From the NCBI GenBank assembly GCA_944358665.1, contig CALVRP010000065.1:1-16868 (forward strand): a stretch of 16,868 nt of DNA, written 5' to 3'. Origin of the DNA: an uncultured Bacilli bacterium (GTDB taxonomy: Bacteria > Bacillota_I > Bacilli_A > RF39 > UBA660). A model generated the notes under the pieces. It was not told the origin of the DNA and did no database searches. It saw nothing but the letters and a program-made list of their open reading frames with translations. Every line of letters starts with the position of its first letter. Position 1 is the stretch's first letter. Shown here piece by piece: positions 6,974 to 13,233 of this stretch. A program made the position numbers and the translations under genes.

Positions 6974-8996
6974 AAAATTAATTATAATAATCGCCGTAGT
7001 AGTCTTGCTATTAGGCGGTTTTGGTATTTATTATTATTTTACAAATGAAGATGATAAAACAACGCTTACTGTTAGTGAAAGACAGTGGGTTGAAGATAAT
7101 AAAAATAAGCTTATAGATTTATCCGTTCCTGCTGAAATACCTGTCCTAAGTAATGCTGGAACAGGCGTGGTTTTTGATTTCCTAGATGATTTAGAAAAAG
7201 ATACAGATTTAGAATTTAATAAGTTATCTTATACTGATGAAGCTAATAGTGATTATGCCATTACTTTAACTGATAAAGTTAGTGATAATGATATTTTATT
7301 ATATCGCGATAATTATATTTTAGTTACTAAAACTAAAGTAAATTACGCTAGTAGTTCGGATATTCAAAACATTACTATAGGTGTTCTGGAGAGTGAACAT
7401 GAAAATATTAGTGACTATTTGCAAGCTGCTAGTAATATTAATTATAAAGATTACAGTAATTCTGATGATTTAATTAAGTCGATGTCTACTGATGACGTTG
7501 ATGCGATTGCCGTACCAAAGCTTGAAAATTTAGATACAATTATCAGTGATGATAATATGCATATTGCCTATAATATTACTGAATATAGTAAAGATTATGT
7601 TTTAACTCTTGGTGATAATAAGACTTTAAATGAAATATTAACTAAATATCTTAATAGGTGGAATGACAAAAAATTTGAAGATTCGTTTAATACTCATTTA
7701 GCAGAAACTTATTTTGAAGACAAAGAAATTGGAGAGAAAGAACAAGTAGAGTTTAGAAGTAAAAGATATACTTATGGTTTTGTTTTAAATAGTCCTTTTG
7801 ATGTAACAACTAAAGATGGTCTTCAAGGTTTTAATTATAGCTTTATTGATAGTTTTGCTAAAAGTGCTGATATTGAAATTAATTATAAAAAATATTCATC
7901 AATAGAAAATTTGATAAATGACTTTAATAATAATGAACTTGATATAATATTTAATGATAATAGTCAAAGTGATTATAAAATTGATGTTTATGATACAGTT
8001 TCTGTTTATGATGAACAAGTAAGCATTATTAGTGATGAAAATAATAATCTTGTCGTAAATTCTTTAAACTCATTGTCGGACCAATCTGTTTTAACCGTTA
8101 AAAATAGTAAGATTGATGATTATTTACAAAAACAAGGAATAAAAACAAACACTTATAATAATATTGAGGATTTAATTAATCATTTAGATTCTAATGAACT
8201 TGCAGCTATTGATTATTATAGTTATGATTATTTTATTAGGAATGATATTAAAACTTTTAAGAGTATTTATACCTTTACTTTAGATGAAGACTATAATTAT
8301 TTAGTTAGAGATATTTCAGCAAATGAAACATTTTCTGATTACTTTGATTTTTATCTATCATTTACAGATAATAAAACTATTATGAATAATAGTTATGCTA
8401 ATTTATTAAATTACAAGGATAGTAACCGTGTAATTCAAGTGTTATTAGGAATATTTGTTTTACTAATCTTATTACTGATTGCTTTAATTACTTCAAAAAT
8501 TATGAAACATCGTAAAGATCATAATGCCAAATTATCAAAAATAGAAAAATTAAGATATGTTGACGGTTTAACATCATTAAAGAATAGAAATTATTTAAAT
8601 GACAATATTAAAAAATGGGATGAAAGTGAAGTTTATCCACAAAGTATCATTGTTGTTGATTTAAATAATATTGCTTATATAAATGATAATTTCGGCCATT
8701 CTGAAGGTGATAAAGTTATTGTAGAGGCTGCTAGTATATTAATAAATAATCAACTTACAAATAGTGAACTTGTAAGAACTAGTGGTAATGAATTTTTAAT
8801 ATTTATTGTTGGTAGTGATGAAAAAGAAATTATTACTTATATTAGAAAACTTAATAAAGAAATGAAAAAATTATCACATGGTTTTGGCGCAGCGATTGGT
8901 TATAGTATGATTGTTGATGAGATTAAAACCATTGATGATGCTGTTAACGAAGCAACTATTGCGATGAGACATAATAAGGAAGATCGTAACAGTTAA
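6966..8996 (+). CDS. Membrane sensor with two solute-binding-like domains and a degenerate GGDEF domain
   Basis: A 676-residue protein. GTG 6966 is preferred because AGGTGA (6955-6960) lies 5 bases upstream; GTG 6957 overlaps that site. The order is: helix 1 (residues 3-24), two outside regions resembling family 3 solute-binding domains (about 28-245 and 262-480; the second opens YGFVLNSPFDVTTKDGLQGF), helix 2 (about 489-513), and a cytoplasmic GGDEF domain (about 530-676). GGDEF landmarks are DGLTSLKNRNYL (Asp533), VVDLNNIAYINDNFGHSEGD and RTSGNEFLI. The signature is SGNEF (606-610) instead of GGDEF: the metal-binding third position is Asn. I see no RxxD inhibitory site just upstream. The architecture suggests a ligand sensor in cyclic-di-GMP signalling, but the enzyme may be weak or inactive and act by binding nucleotide or partners. 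Confidence 0.85.
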   Translation: MNKKLIIIIAVVVLLLGGFGIYYYFTNEDDKTTLTVSERQWVEDNKNKLIDLSVPAEIPVLSNAGTGVVFDFLDDLEKDTDLEFNKLSYTDEANSDYAITLTDKVSDNDILLYRDNYILVTKTKVNYASSSDIQNITIGVLESEHENISDYLQAASNINYKDYSNSDDLIKSMSTDDVDAIAVPKLENLDTIISDDNMHIAYNITEYSKDYVLTLGDNKTLNEILTKYLNRWNDKKFEDSFNTHLAETYFEDKEIGEKEQVEFRSKRYTYGFVLNSPFDVTTKDGLQGFNYSFIDSFAKSADIEINYKKYSSIENLINDFNNNELDIIFNDNSQSDYKIDVYDTVSVYDEQVSIISDENNNLVVNSLNSLSDQSVLTVKNSKIDDYLQKQGIKTNTYNNIEDLINHLDSNELAAIDYYSYDYFIRNDIKTFKSIYTFTLDEDYNYLVRDISANETFSDYFDFYLSFTDNKTIMNNSYANLLNYKDSNRVIQVLLGIFVLLILLLIALITSKIMKHRKDHNAKLSKIEKLRYVDGLTSLKNRNYLNDNIKKWDESEVYPQSIIVVDLNNIAYINDNFGHSEGDKVIVEAASILINNQLTNSELVRTSGNEFLIFIVGSDEKEIITYIRKLNKEMKKLSHGFGAAIGYSMIVDEIKTIDDAVNEATIAMRHNKEDRNS

Positions 8997-8997
8997 T

Positions 8998-9005
8998 AAG
9001 GAGGG
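8998..9005 (+). promoter_or_regulatory. Near-consensus ribosome binding site of the YihY family gene
   Basis: AAGGAGGG, ending 5 bases before ATG 9011 and directly after the stop of the GGDEF gene. It is one of the strongest sites in the window and fixes the start. Confidence 0.8.
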
Positions 9006-9010
9006 CTAAT

Positions 9011-9847
9011 ATGAAAAGCTTCTTAAAAAAAATATTAGAGCTAATTACAAGACCAGAAATGAAGGTTTTACCAGGGCAATTAGCCTTTTTTATTATTTTG
9101 GCAATTTTTCCACTTTTAACTTTAATAGGTTATATTGGTTCGAATATTTCTCTTTTTTCTACCGCTTTTGTTTCTGCCCTGACAGACGTTCTTCCGCCAG
9201 ATATTGCTTCAATCGTTTTACCATTTGTTACAGAAAGTAAAATAACTGGTAATATTGCGTTTTTCATGATTGTTGGTTTTATTTTAGTTTCTAATGGAAC
9301 TAATTCTTTAATTATTGCTTCAAATGAACTTTTTGGTATCTCGGGAGATGATGTTTTAAAAAGAAGAATAAAAGCCTTTTTTATGATTATACTATTAATG
9401 GCTTTGTTCATTTTTATAATTTTAGTTTTAGCGTACGGGAATGTTTTAGCTAAATTAATTATAAGTCAAAGTATTTTTAGTGAAGTTAGTGATCAACTTT
9501 ATTTTATCTTTATTTTATTAAAGTGGCCGATTGCGATTGCTTTAATATTCTTTGCTGTTAAACTTTTATATTCTATCGCTCCTGATGATAGAATACCAAG
9601 TAAATTTATGAATTATGGGGCATTATTTACAACTCTTGGTTGGGTTATAATTACTGCTTTATACTCATATTATATTTCTCATTTTGCTAACTATACAATG
9701 TTTTACGGTAGTATTTCAACAATTATAGTTATGATGATTTGGATTTATTTCTTATCATTTGTATTAGTGATGGGAATTGCCATTAATTCTAATGTTTATA
9801 ATAATACGAAAAAGTATAATTTAATAAAAGAAGTTCAAAATAAATAA
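9011..9847 (+). CDS. YihY/BrkB family inner membrane protein
   Basis: A 278-residue polytopic protein with about six helices, the usual length for the family once annotated as ribonuclease BN. Family features are PGQLAFFIILAIFPLLTLIG in the first helix, SNGTNSLIIASNELFGI in the middle, LLYSIAPDDR around residue 190, and the C-terminal FANYTMFYGSISTIIVMMIW with the Y-G-S/T-I pattern. The nuclease name is historical; the family is generally regarded as membrane proteins of uncertain function, possibly transporters. ATG 9011 follows a near-consensus ribosome site 14 bases after the GGDEF gene stop, so it is in the same unit. A weak AT-rich hairpin follows, and a clear terminator lies before the next gene. 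Confidence 0.92.
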   Translation: MKSFLKKILELITRPEMKVLPGQLAFFIILAIFPLLTLIGYIGSNISLFSTAFVSALTDVLPPDIASIVLPFVTESKITGNIAFFMIVGFILVSNGTNSLIIASNELFGISGDDVLKRRIKAFFMIILLMALFIFIILVLAYGNVLAKLIISQSIFSEVSDQLYFIFILLKWPIAIALIFFAVKLLYSIAPDDRIPSKFMNYGALFTTLGWVIITALYSYYISHFANYTMFYGSISTIIVMMIWIYFLSFVLVMGIAINSNVYNNTKKYNLIKEVQNK

Positions 9848-9848
9848 T

Positions 9849-9880
9849 GGGTATATATATTACCGGTATATACTCTTTTA
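9849..9880 (+). terminator. Possible weak terminator hairpin after the YihY family gene
   Basis: GGGTATATA (9849-9857) can pair with TATATACTC (9867-9875), including one G-U pair, around a 9-base loop containing part of the palindrome TACCGGTA; four T residues follow. The stem is AT-rich, so termination would be partial. Confidence 0.35.
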
Positions 9881-9963
9881 TAGGCTACTAGTACTGATGT
9901 GAATTTCTAGTAATTCTCTAAGTATTAAGGTAATAATCTCCTTATATTGACTATTTTCATAGT

Positions 9964-9989
9964 AAAGTGGTGAAAAACCACTTTTTTTT
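9964..9989 (+). terminator. Intrinsic terminator upstream of the LtaS-like gene
   Basis: AAAGTGGT (9964-9971), loop GAAAA, ACCACTTT (9977-9984), then five further T residues to 9989. It closes any transcript from the 6509-9847 group or a leader RNA in 9881-9963. That 83-base stretch also holds TACTAG (9886-9891) facing CTAGTA (9907-9912) but no gene that I can see. Confidence 0.82.
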
Positions 9990-10001
9990 AATGACAAAAA
10001 G

Positions 10002-10010
10002 TGATATAAT
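10002..10010 (+). promoter_or_regulatory. Extended -10 promoter for the LtaS-like gene
   Basis: TGA-TATAAT (10002-10010): a perfect -10 with the TGn extension, 23 bases before the ATG. The -35 position falls in the T-run of the preceding terminator and does not match consensus. Confidence 0.65.
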
Positions 10011-10033
10011 TATGTGGTATGGCGAGGTGAAGT

Positions 10034-12190
10034 ATGAAAAACAAATTAAAAGATACTGGTAATAAAATAAAAACATTTTTTAAAGGGTTACCTAAAAATA
10101 CAAAGACATTCTTTAAAGAATTACCAGATAAAACAAAAAAATTTATAAAACATTTGCCACATAATACTAAAGTGTTTGTAAAAAACTTCCCGAGAAATGC
10201 TAAAAATTTTGTAAAAAATAATGTTTTATTTACTTTTTTTGTAGTTTCTATGGTTATTAACGGTATTTTACTTAGAACTTTCACCGTTAAAAACTTTACA
10301 GATATAAGTCCAATTTTATCGGATTTGGCACTTGTATTAATCGTTGCATCTTTTGCTTATTTATTTAAACCAAAAAATCGTTTTAAATATTTAATGACAT
10401 GGATGATAATTTTAACGGCGGTTTGTTTGATAAATTCCATGTATTATGCGAATTATGTTTCTTTCACTTCATTTTCATTACTCGCAACTTCACTTCAAAT
10501 ATTTGGAGTAGGAGATGCCTTAGAAAATGTAGTAGAAATTAAAGATTTCTGTTATATTTGGGCACCAATTATATTTGTATATATTAATCATCGCTTGAAA
10601 AAATCCGGTTATTTTACTAAATACTTTACTAAAGAAAAACGAAAAACAAAATTTTTAAAAATAATTGGTGTTGGTGCAATTGTATTAGTTTGTTTCTTAA
10701 CTACAGTAACTGGTACCGATATTAGTCGTTTATATAAGCAATGGAATCGAGAATATGTTGTTATGAAATTTGGTATTTATGTTTATCAAATTAATGATTT
10801 AGTTGCTAGTTTAAAACCGCAGATTAGCCCATTATTTGGATATGATGCCGCGGCTAAAGAGTTTAGAGAATATTATGAAGAATATCCTTCTGAAACTAGT
10901 GATAACAAATATACTGATATTTTTAAAGGAAAAAATGTTATTGTTATTCATGCTGAAAGTATTCAAAATTTCTTATTAGATACCAAAATTAATGGTCAAG
11001 AAATCACACCAAATCTAAAAAAACTAGCCAGTGAAGGTTTGTATTTTTCAAATTTTTATGCTCAAGAAAGTGTGGGAACTAGTAGTGATAGTGAATTTAC
11101 TTTTAATACTTCATTATTACCAGCAAGTAGCGGTACCGTGTTTGTTAGTTATTGGGACCGTGAATATGTTACAACACCGAAACTTTTAAAAGAGCAAAAT
11201 TATTATACATTTAGTATGCATGCGAATAAACCAAACTTCTGGAACCGTGAAGTTATGCACGAAAAACTTGGTTATGATAAATTTTATAGTTATACTAATG
11301 ATTATGAAATAAACGATGAAGATATTTTAGGCCTAGGCTTAAATGATAAATCTTTCTTCAGTCAATCTGTTGATAAAATAAAACAAATAGATGAAGAGCA
11401 TGACAATTGGTATGGAGTATTGATTATGCTTACTAACCATACACCATTTACGGCTTTAGAAGGACAAGAAACTTTAGATTTAACTTACAAGTATAAGAAA
11501 GTCAACGAAGAAACTGGACAAGAAGAAGAGGTCGTAAATGATTATTTAACTGATACAATTTTAGGCCGTTATTTTGAGACCGCGCATTATGCTGATGCGG
11601 CAATCGGTGAGTTTGTCGATAAGCTGGATGCTGAAGGTTTACTTGATGACACTGTATTAGTTATTTACGGTGATCATGATGCTAAAATAAAACGTTCAGA
11701 ATATGATTATTATTATAATTATAATCCGGAAACGGATGATGTTTTAGACGAAGATGACCCTAAGTATGATGAATTTACAAAATATGATTATGAACTTAAC
11801 CGTAAAGTACCATTTATTATTTGGACTAAAGATAAAGAAGTAAATGAAGAAATAACTGATGTTATGGGAATGTATGATGTTCTTCCAACATTAGGTAATA
11901 TGTTTGGAATTCATAGTGATTATGCCCTTGGACATGATATGTTTAGTGCAGATGAAGATGAACATTTTGTAGTTTTCCCAAATGGAAATTGGGTAACTAA
12001 TAAAATGTACTATGATAACCAAAATGGTGAAGGTGTACTTTTAAATGAAAATGAAGTTATTAGTTCTGAATATATTGAAAAATATACTACAAGAGCTGAG
12101 CAAGAAGTTTCTGTATCTAATAACATTATTGTTCATGATTTGATTAAGAAAACCAGAGAATCTAATAAAATAAAAGGAGAAAACAAATGA
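10034..12190 (+). CDS. LTA synthase family protein (LtaS-like sulfatase-fold glycerophosphotransferase)
   Basis: A 718-residue membrane enzyme of the LtaS family, which polymerises glycerol phosphate from phosphatidylglycerol into lipoteichoic acid outside the cell. Residues 13-62 carry a Lys-rich 11-residue repeat (see the repeat entry). About five helices follow (roughly residues 65-240), then the extracellular sulfatase-fold domain from about 297. Expected active-site residues are present: Glu308 in IVIHAES, Trp403 and Arg405 in FWNRE, His469 in TNHTPF, and Asp547/His548 in YGDHDAK. The nucleophile loop reads VGTSSDSEF (345 onward): aligned with the GxTSDxE loop of LtaS, Ser350 occupies the position of the catalytic Thr. 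An acidic Tyr-rich stretch (about 557-590) follows the YGDHDAK motif. GAGGTGA (10024-10030) sets the start. It ends in an ATGA overlap with the next gene. Confidence 0.9.
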   Translation: MKNKLKDTGNKIKTFFKGLPKNTKTFFKELPDKTKKFIKHLPHNTKVFVKNFPRNAKNFVKNNVLFTFFVVSMVINGILLRTFTVKNFTDISPILSDLALVLIVASFAYLFKPKNRFKYLMTWMIILTAVCLINSMYYANYVSFTSFSLLATSLQIFGVGDALENVVEIKDFCYIWAPIIFVYINHRLKKSGYFTKYFTKEKRKTKFLKIIGVGAIVLVCFLTTVTGTDISRLYKQWNREYVVMKFGIYVYQINDLVASLKPQISPLFGYDAAAKEFREYYEEYPSETSDNKYTDIFKGKNVIVIHAESIQNFLLDTKINGQEITPNLKKLASEGLYFSNFYAQESVGTSSDSEFTFNTSLLPASSGTVFVSYWDREYVTTPKLLKEQNYYTFSMHANKPNFWNREVMHEKLGYDKFYSYTNDYEINDEDILGLGLNDKSFFSQSVDKIKQIDEEHDNWYGVLIMLTNHTPFTALEGQETLDLTYKYKKVNEETGQEEEVVNDYLTDTILGRYFETAHYADAAIGEFVDKLDAEGLLDDTVLVIYGDHDAKIKRSEYDYYYNYNPETDDVLDEDDPKYDEFTKYDYELNRKVPFIIWTKDKEVNEEITDVMGMYDVLPTLGNMFGIHSDYALGHDMFSADEDEHFVVFPNGNWVTNKMYYDNQNGEGVLLNENEVISSEYIEKYTTRAEQEVSVSNNIIVHDLIKKTRESNKIKGENK
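10070..10201 (+). repeat. Four tandem 11-residue repeats in the LtaS-like N-terminus
   Basis: Residues 13-56 read as four 11-mers: KTFFKGLPKNT, KTFFKELPDKT, KKFIKHLPHNT, KVFVKNFPRNA, with a partial fifth (KNFVKN). The pattern is K-x-F-hydrophobic-K-x-L/F-P-x-x-T/A. The segment is basic and amphipathic and lies just before the first membrane helix, so it should be cytoplasmic and could lie along the membrane surface. The repeats have diverged at DNA level. Confidence 0.85.
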
Positions 12191-12810
12191 AAAAGAGAAG
12201 AATGAAAAAGAAGCCAATAATCATCGCTTGTGTTTTACTTTTAATTATCATAGGAATTTTAGTATACTTTATATTCTTTAATAAAGAAGAAAGTGAAGTT
12301 ACAGAAATAAAAAATGTTGATACAATTGAAGGTTATGATTATACTTTAAGTGAAAACGCTACTAAATACTATAAAAGTCTTTTTAAAGATTTAAAAGATG
12401 TTTTATCAGAAGATAATGTTGATGAAGAGGCTTATGCTGAGCTAGTTGTTAAATTATTTCTTGCGGATTTCTTTAACTTAGATAATAAAGTTTCTAGTAC
12501 TGATGTCGGCGGATTACAATTTGTCTATGAAGATTTTAGAGAAGATTTTACCAAACTTGCTTCAACTTCAATGTATAAACATGTCCAAAGTGATGTTTAT
12601 GGTGATAGGGATCAAGAATTACCTGTAGTTAGTAGTGTTTTAGCCGAAAAACAAGATAATACTACATTTACTTATGGTGATAATACGGATGACAATGCTT
12701 ATGTCTATGACTTTACTATTACTTATGAAGATGATATGGGGTATCAAGAAGAAGGAACAATCACTTTAATTCACAGTAATGATAAATTAGAAGTAGCCGC
12801 TATGGAATAA
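12187..12810 (+). CDS. Unknown single-pass membrane protein coupled to the LtaS-like gene
   Basis: A 207-residue protein with a very basic N-terminus (KKRRMKKKP) and a transmembrane helix at about 10-31. An outside domain follows containing a helical part (residues about 55-100, with VVKLFLADFFNLDNK), then GGLQFVYEDFREDFT, and a C-terminal part with strand-like segments (YVYDFTITYEDDMG, EGTITLIHSNDKLEVA). I do not recognise a family; the helix-then-sheet order could fit an NTF2-like or cystatin-like fold, but this is a guess. Its ATG overlaps the TGA of the LtaS-like gene (ATGA), with AAGGAGA (12175-12181) upstream, so it is translated from the same message. An accessory role in lipoteichoic acid synthesis is plausible from position only. 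Confidence 0.78.
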   Translation: MKKRRMKKKPIIIACVLLLIIIGILVYFIFFNKEESEVTEIKNVDTIEGYDYTLSENATKYYKSLFKDLKDVLSEDNVDEEAYAELVVKLFLADFFNLDNKVSSTDVGGLQFVYEDFREDFTKLASTSMYKHVQSDVYGDRDQELPVVSSVLAEKQDNTTFTYGDNTDDNAYVYDFTITYEDDMGYQEEGTITLIHSNDKLEVAAME

Positions 12811-12813
12811 AAT

Positions 12814-12843
12814 TTGACAAATTTCTTATAATCTGTTTGTTAT
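12814..12843 (+). promoter_or_regulatory. Promoter directly after the LtaS-like unit
   Basis: A perfect -35 TTGACA (12814-12819) and TGTTAT (12838-12843, 4 of 6) at 18-base spacing. It lies 3 bases after a stop codon and would drive a very short transcript ending at the hairpin at 12903-12929. An alternative -10 TATAAT (12827-12832) is too close to the -35. Confidence 0.5.
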
Positions 12844-12863
12844 GCTATAAACAGGTGATTGGA

Positions 12864-12944
12864 ATGAAAAGATATAAGTATCATATCTATGATGAAACGA
12901 TTAAAAGCAATCTAGATGATTGTTTTTTATTTTGCGTTTTATAA
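12864..12944 (+). CDS. Candidate 26-residue small ORF, possibly a leader peptide
   Basis: ATG 12864 to TAA 12942-12944 encodes 26 residues: MKRYKYHIYDETIK followed by SNLDDCFLFCVL. AGGTGAT (12853-12859) lies 4 bases upstream. It has its own promoter, but codons 14-22 lie in a terminator-like hairpin, which is unusual for a normal coding gene and fits a leader peptide or a non-coding short transcript equally well. No similarity to a known peptide is recognised. Confidence 0.3.
   Translation: MKRYKYHIYDETIKSNLDDCFLFCVL
12903..12929 (+). terminator. Intrinsic terminator, possibly bidirectional
   Basis: CAATC (12908-12912) pairs with GATTG (12918-12922) around loop TAGAT, extended by a G-U pair and A-T pairs (12903-12906 with 12924-12927), then TTTTTTATTTT. 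Read on the minus strand the same hairpin is followed by CTTTT, so it could also stop leftward transcripts coming from 13230. Confidence 0.65.
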
Positions 12945-12957
12945 AAAAATATATTTA

Positions 12958-12986
12958 TTGCATATTTAGAGTAAATATGGTATATT
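12958..12986 (+). promoter_or_regulatory. Promoter of a short RNA
   Basis: TTGCAT (12958-12963) and TATATT (12981-12986) at exactly 17-base spacing, with an extended -10 (TGG, 12978-12980). The start site would be near 12993, about 75 bases before a terminator. Confidence 0.6.
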
Positions 12987-12992
12987 CTAATT

Positions 12993-13067
12993 GTGGAGGG
13001 ACTTGCTTTGCAAATGCCCACCAGTTTGTTGGTAAGCACCGGTTACTTAGGTAACAAGTGCTTTTTT
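12993..13067 (+). ncRNA. Candidate small RNA, about 75 nt, convergent with the 13072-13152 peptide gene
   Basis: This is framed by the promoter at 12958-12986 and the terminator at 13034-13067. A 5' element has GTGG (12993-12996) facing CCAC with an inner hairpin TTGC-TTT-GCAA (about 13003-13013), then a single-stranded CAGTTTGTTGG, then the terminator stem. No tRNA, SRP, 6S or known riboswitch signature was recognised. It is transcribed towards a minus-strand hydrophobic peptide gene whose stop is only 5 bases past the RNA's end. A leftward transcript of that gene would be fully complementary to this RNA, so an antisense role is the leading idea. A 25-codon frame from TTG 13008 exists but runs through the terminator, so I do not call it. 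Confidence 0.5.
13034..13067 (+). terminator. Terminator of the candidate small RNA
   Basis: AAGCAC (13034-13039) pairs with GTGCTT (13058-13063). After a 2x2 internal loop, GTTAC (13042-13046) pairs with GTAAC (13051-13055) around loop TTAG. T residues at 13064-13067 and 13069-13073 follow. On the minus strand there is no T-run after the hairpin, so it acts in one direction only. Confidence 0.85.
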
Positions 13068-13071
13068 ATTT

Positions 13072-13152
13072 TTATACTACCTTAATCAGCAATACAAGAA
13101 ATAATATGACAATCATGAGTTGTAATAAATATTCTGCACGTTTTCTATTCAT
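13072..13152 (-). CDS. 26-residue hydrophobic peptide, candidate type I toxin-like
   Basis: A minus-strand ORF from ATG (13152-13150) to TAA (13074-13072). It encodes MNRKRAEYLLQL followed by MIVILFLVLLIKVV: a basic N-terminus, one transmembrane helix (about residues 9-24) and a Lys near the end. The ribosome site is near-perfect: AAGGAG (complement of 13161-13166) with 8 bases to the ATG, stronger than most genes here. Directly upstream a leader hairpin (complement of 13167-13206) abuts the site. Short basic-hydrophobic peptides with antisense RNAs in their 3' region are typical of type I toxins (TxpA, BsrG, Fst), but I see no YESLM-type motif and no family match. It could also be a small membrane regulator. 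It is the only minus-strand gene in the window. Confidence 0.6.
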   Translation of the reverse strand: MNRKRAEYLLQLMIVILFLVLLIKVV

Positions 13153-13166
13153 AATCATCACTCCTT

Positions 13167-13206
13167 CCGCTTTCTGAAAAGTTCAAAACCCCCTGAAAAC
13201 GAGCGG
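13167..13206 (-). promoter_or_regulatory. Leader hairpin next to the peptide gene's ribosome site
   Basis: On the minus strand CCGCT (complement 13206-13202) can pair with AGCGG (complement 13171-13167), with further possible TTTC/GAAA pairing inside, and the stem ends exactly where AAGGAG begins. The loop has two copies of TTTTCAG and a run of five G. Such a structure could limit ribosome access. Confidence 0.45.
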
Positions 13207-13233
13207 CAGGCACTTCAAAGTTTATCCCTCTAT

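Noticed and set aside
9130..9411. Minus-strand frame inside the YihY family gene, and similar frames at 1869-2090, 15335-15517, 15843-16025 and 16610-16825
   Set aside because: All lie inside strong + strand genes with clear family motifs and lack translation signals.
9988..10284. Minus-strand 98-codon frame over the start of the LtaS-like gene
   Set aside because: Its apparent internal repeats simply mirror the 11-residue repeats of the + strand gene; no promoter or ribosome site supports it.
12187..12190. UGA as Trp (mollicute code)
   Set aside because: TGA ends the LtaS-like and yqfC genes inside ATGA overlaps with well-formed downstream genes, and Trp is encoded by TGG throughout.
12993..13067. 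Known riboswitch, SRP RNA or 6S RNA identity for the small RNA
   Set aside because: The length is too short for 6S RNA, no SRP tetraloop motif is present, and I could match no riboswitch core.
13008..13085. TTG-started 25-codon + strand frame within the small RNA, with GGAGGG upstream
   Set aside because: It runs through the terminator stem and T-run, so the message would end before its stop codon; a non-coding RNA explains the region better.
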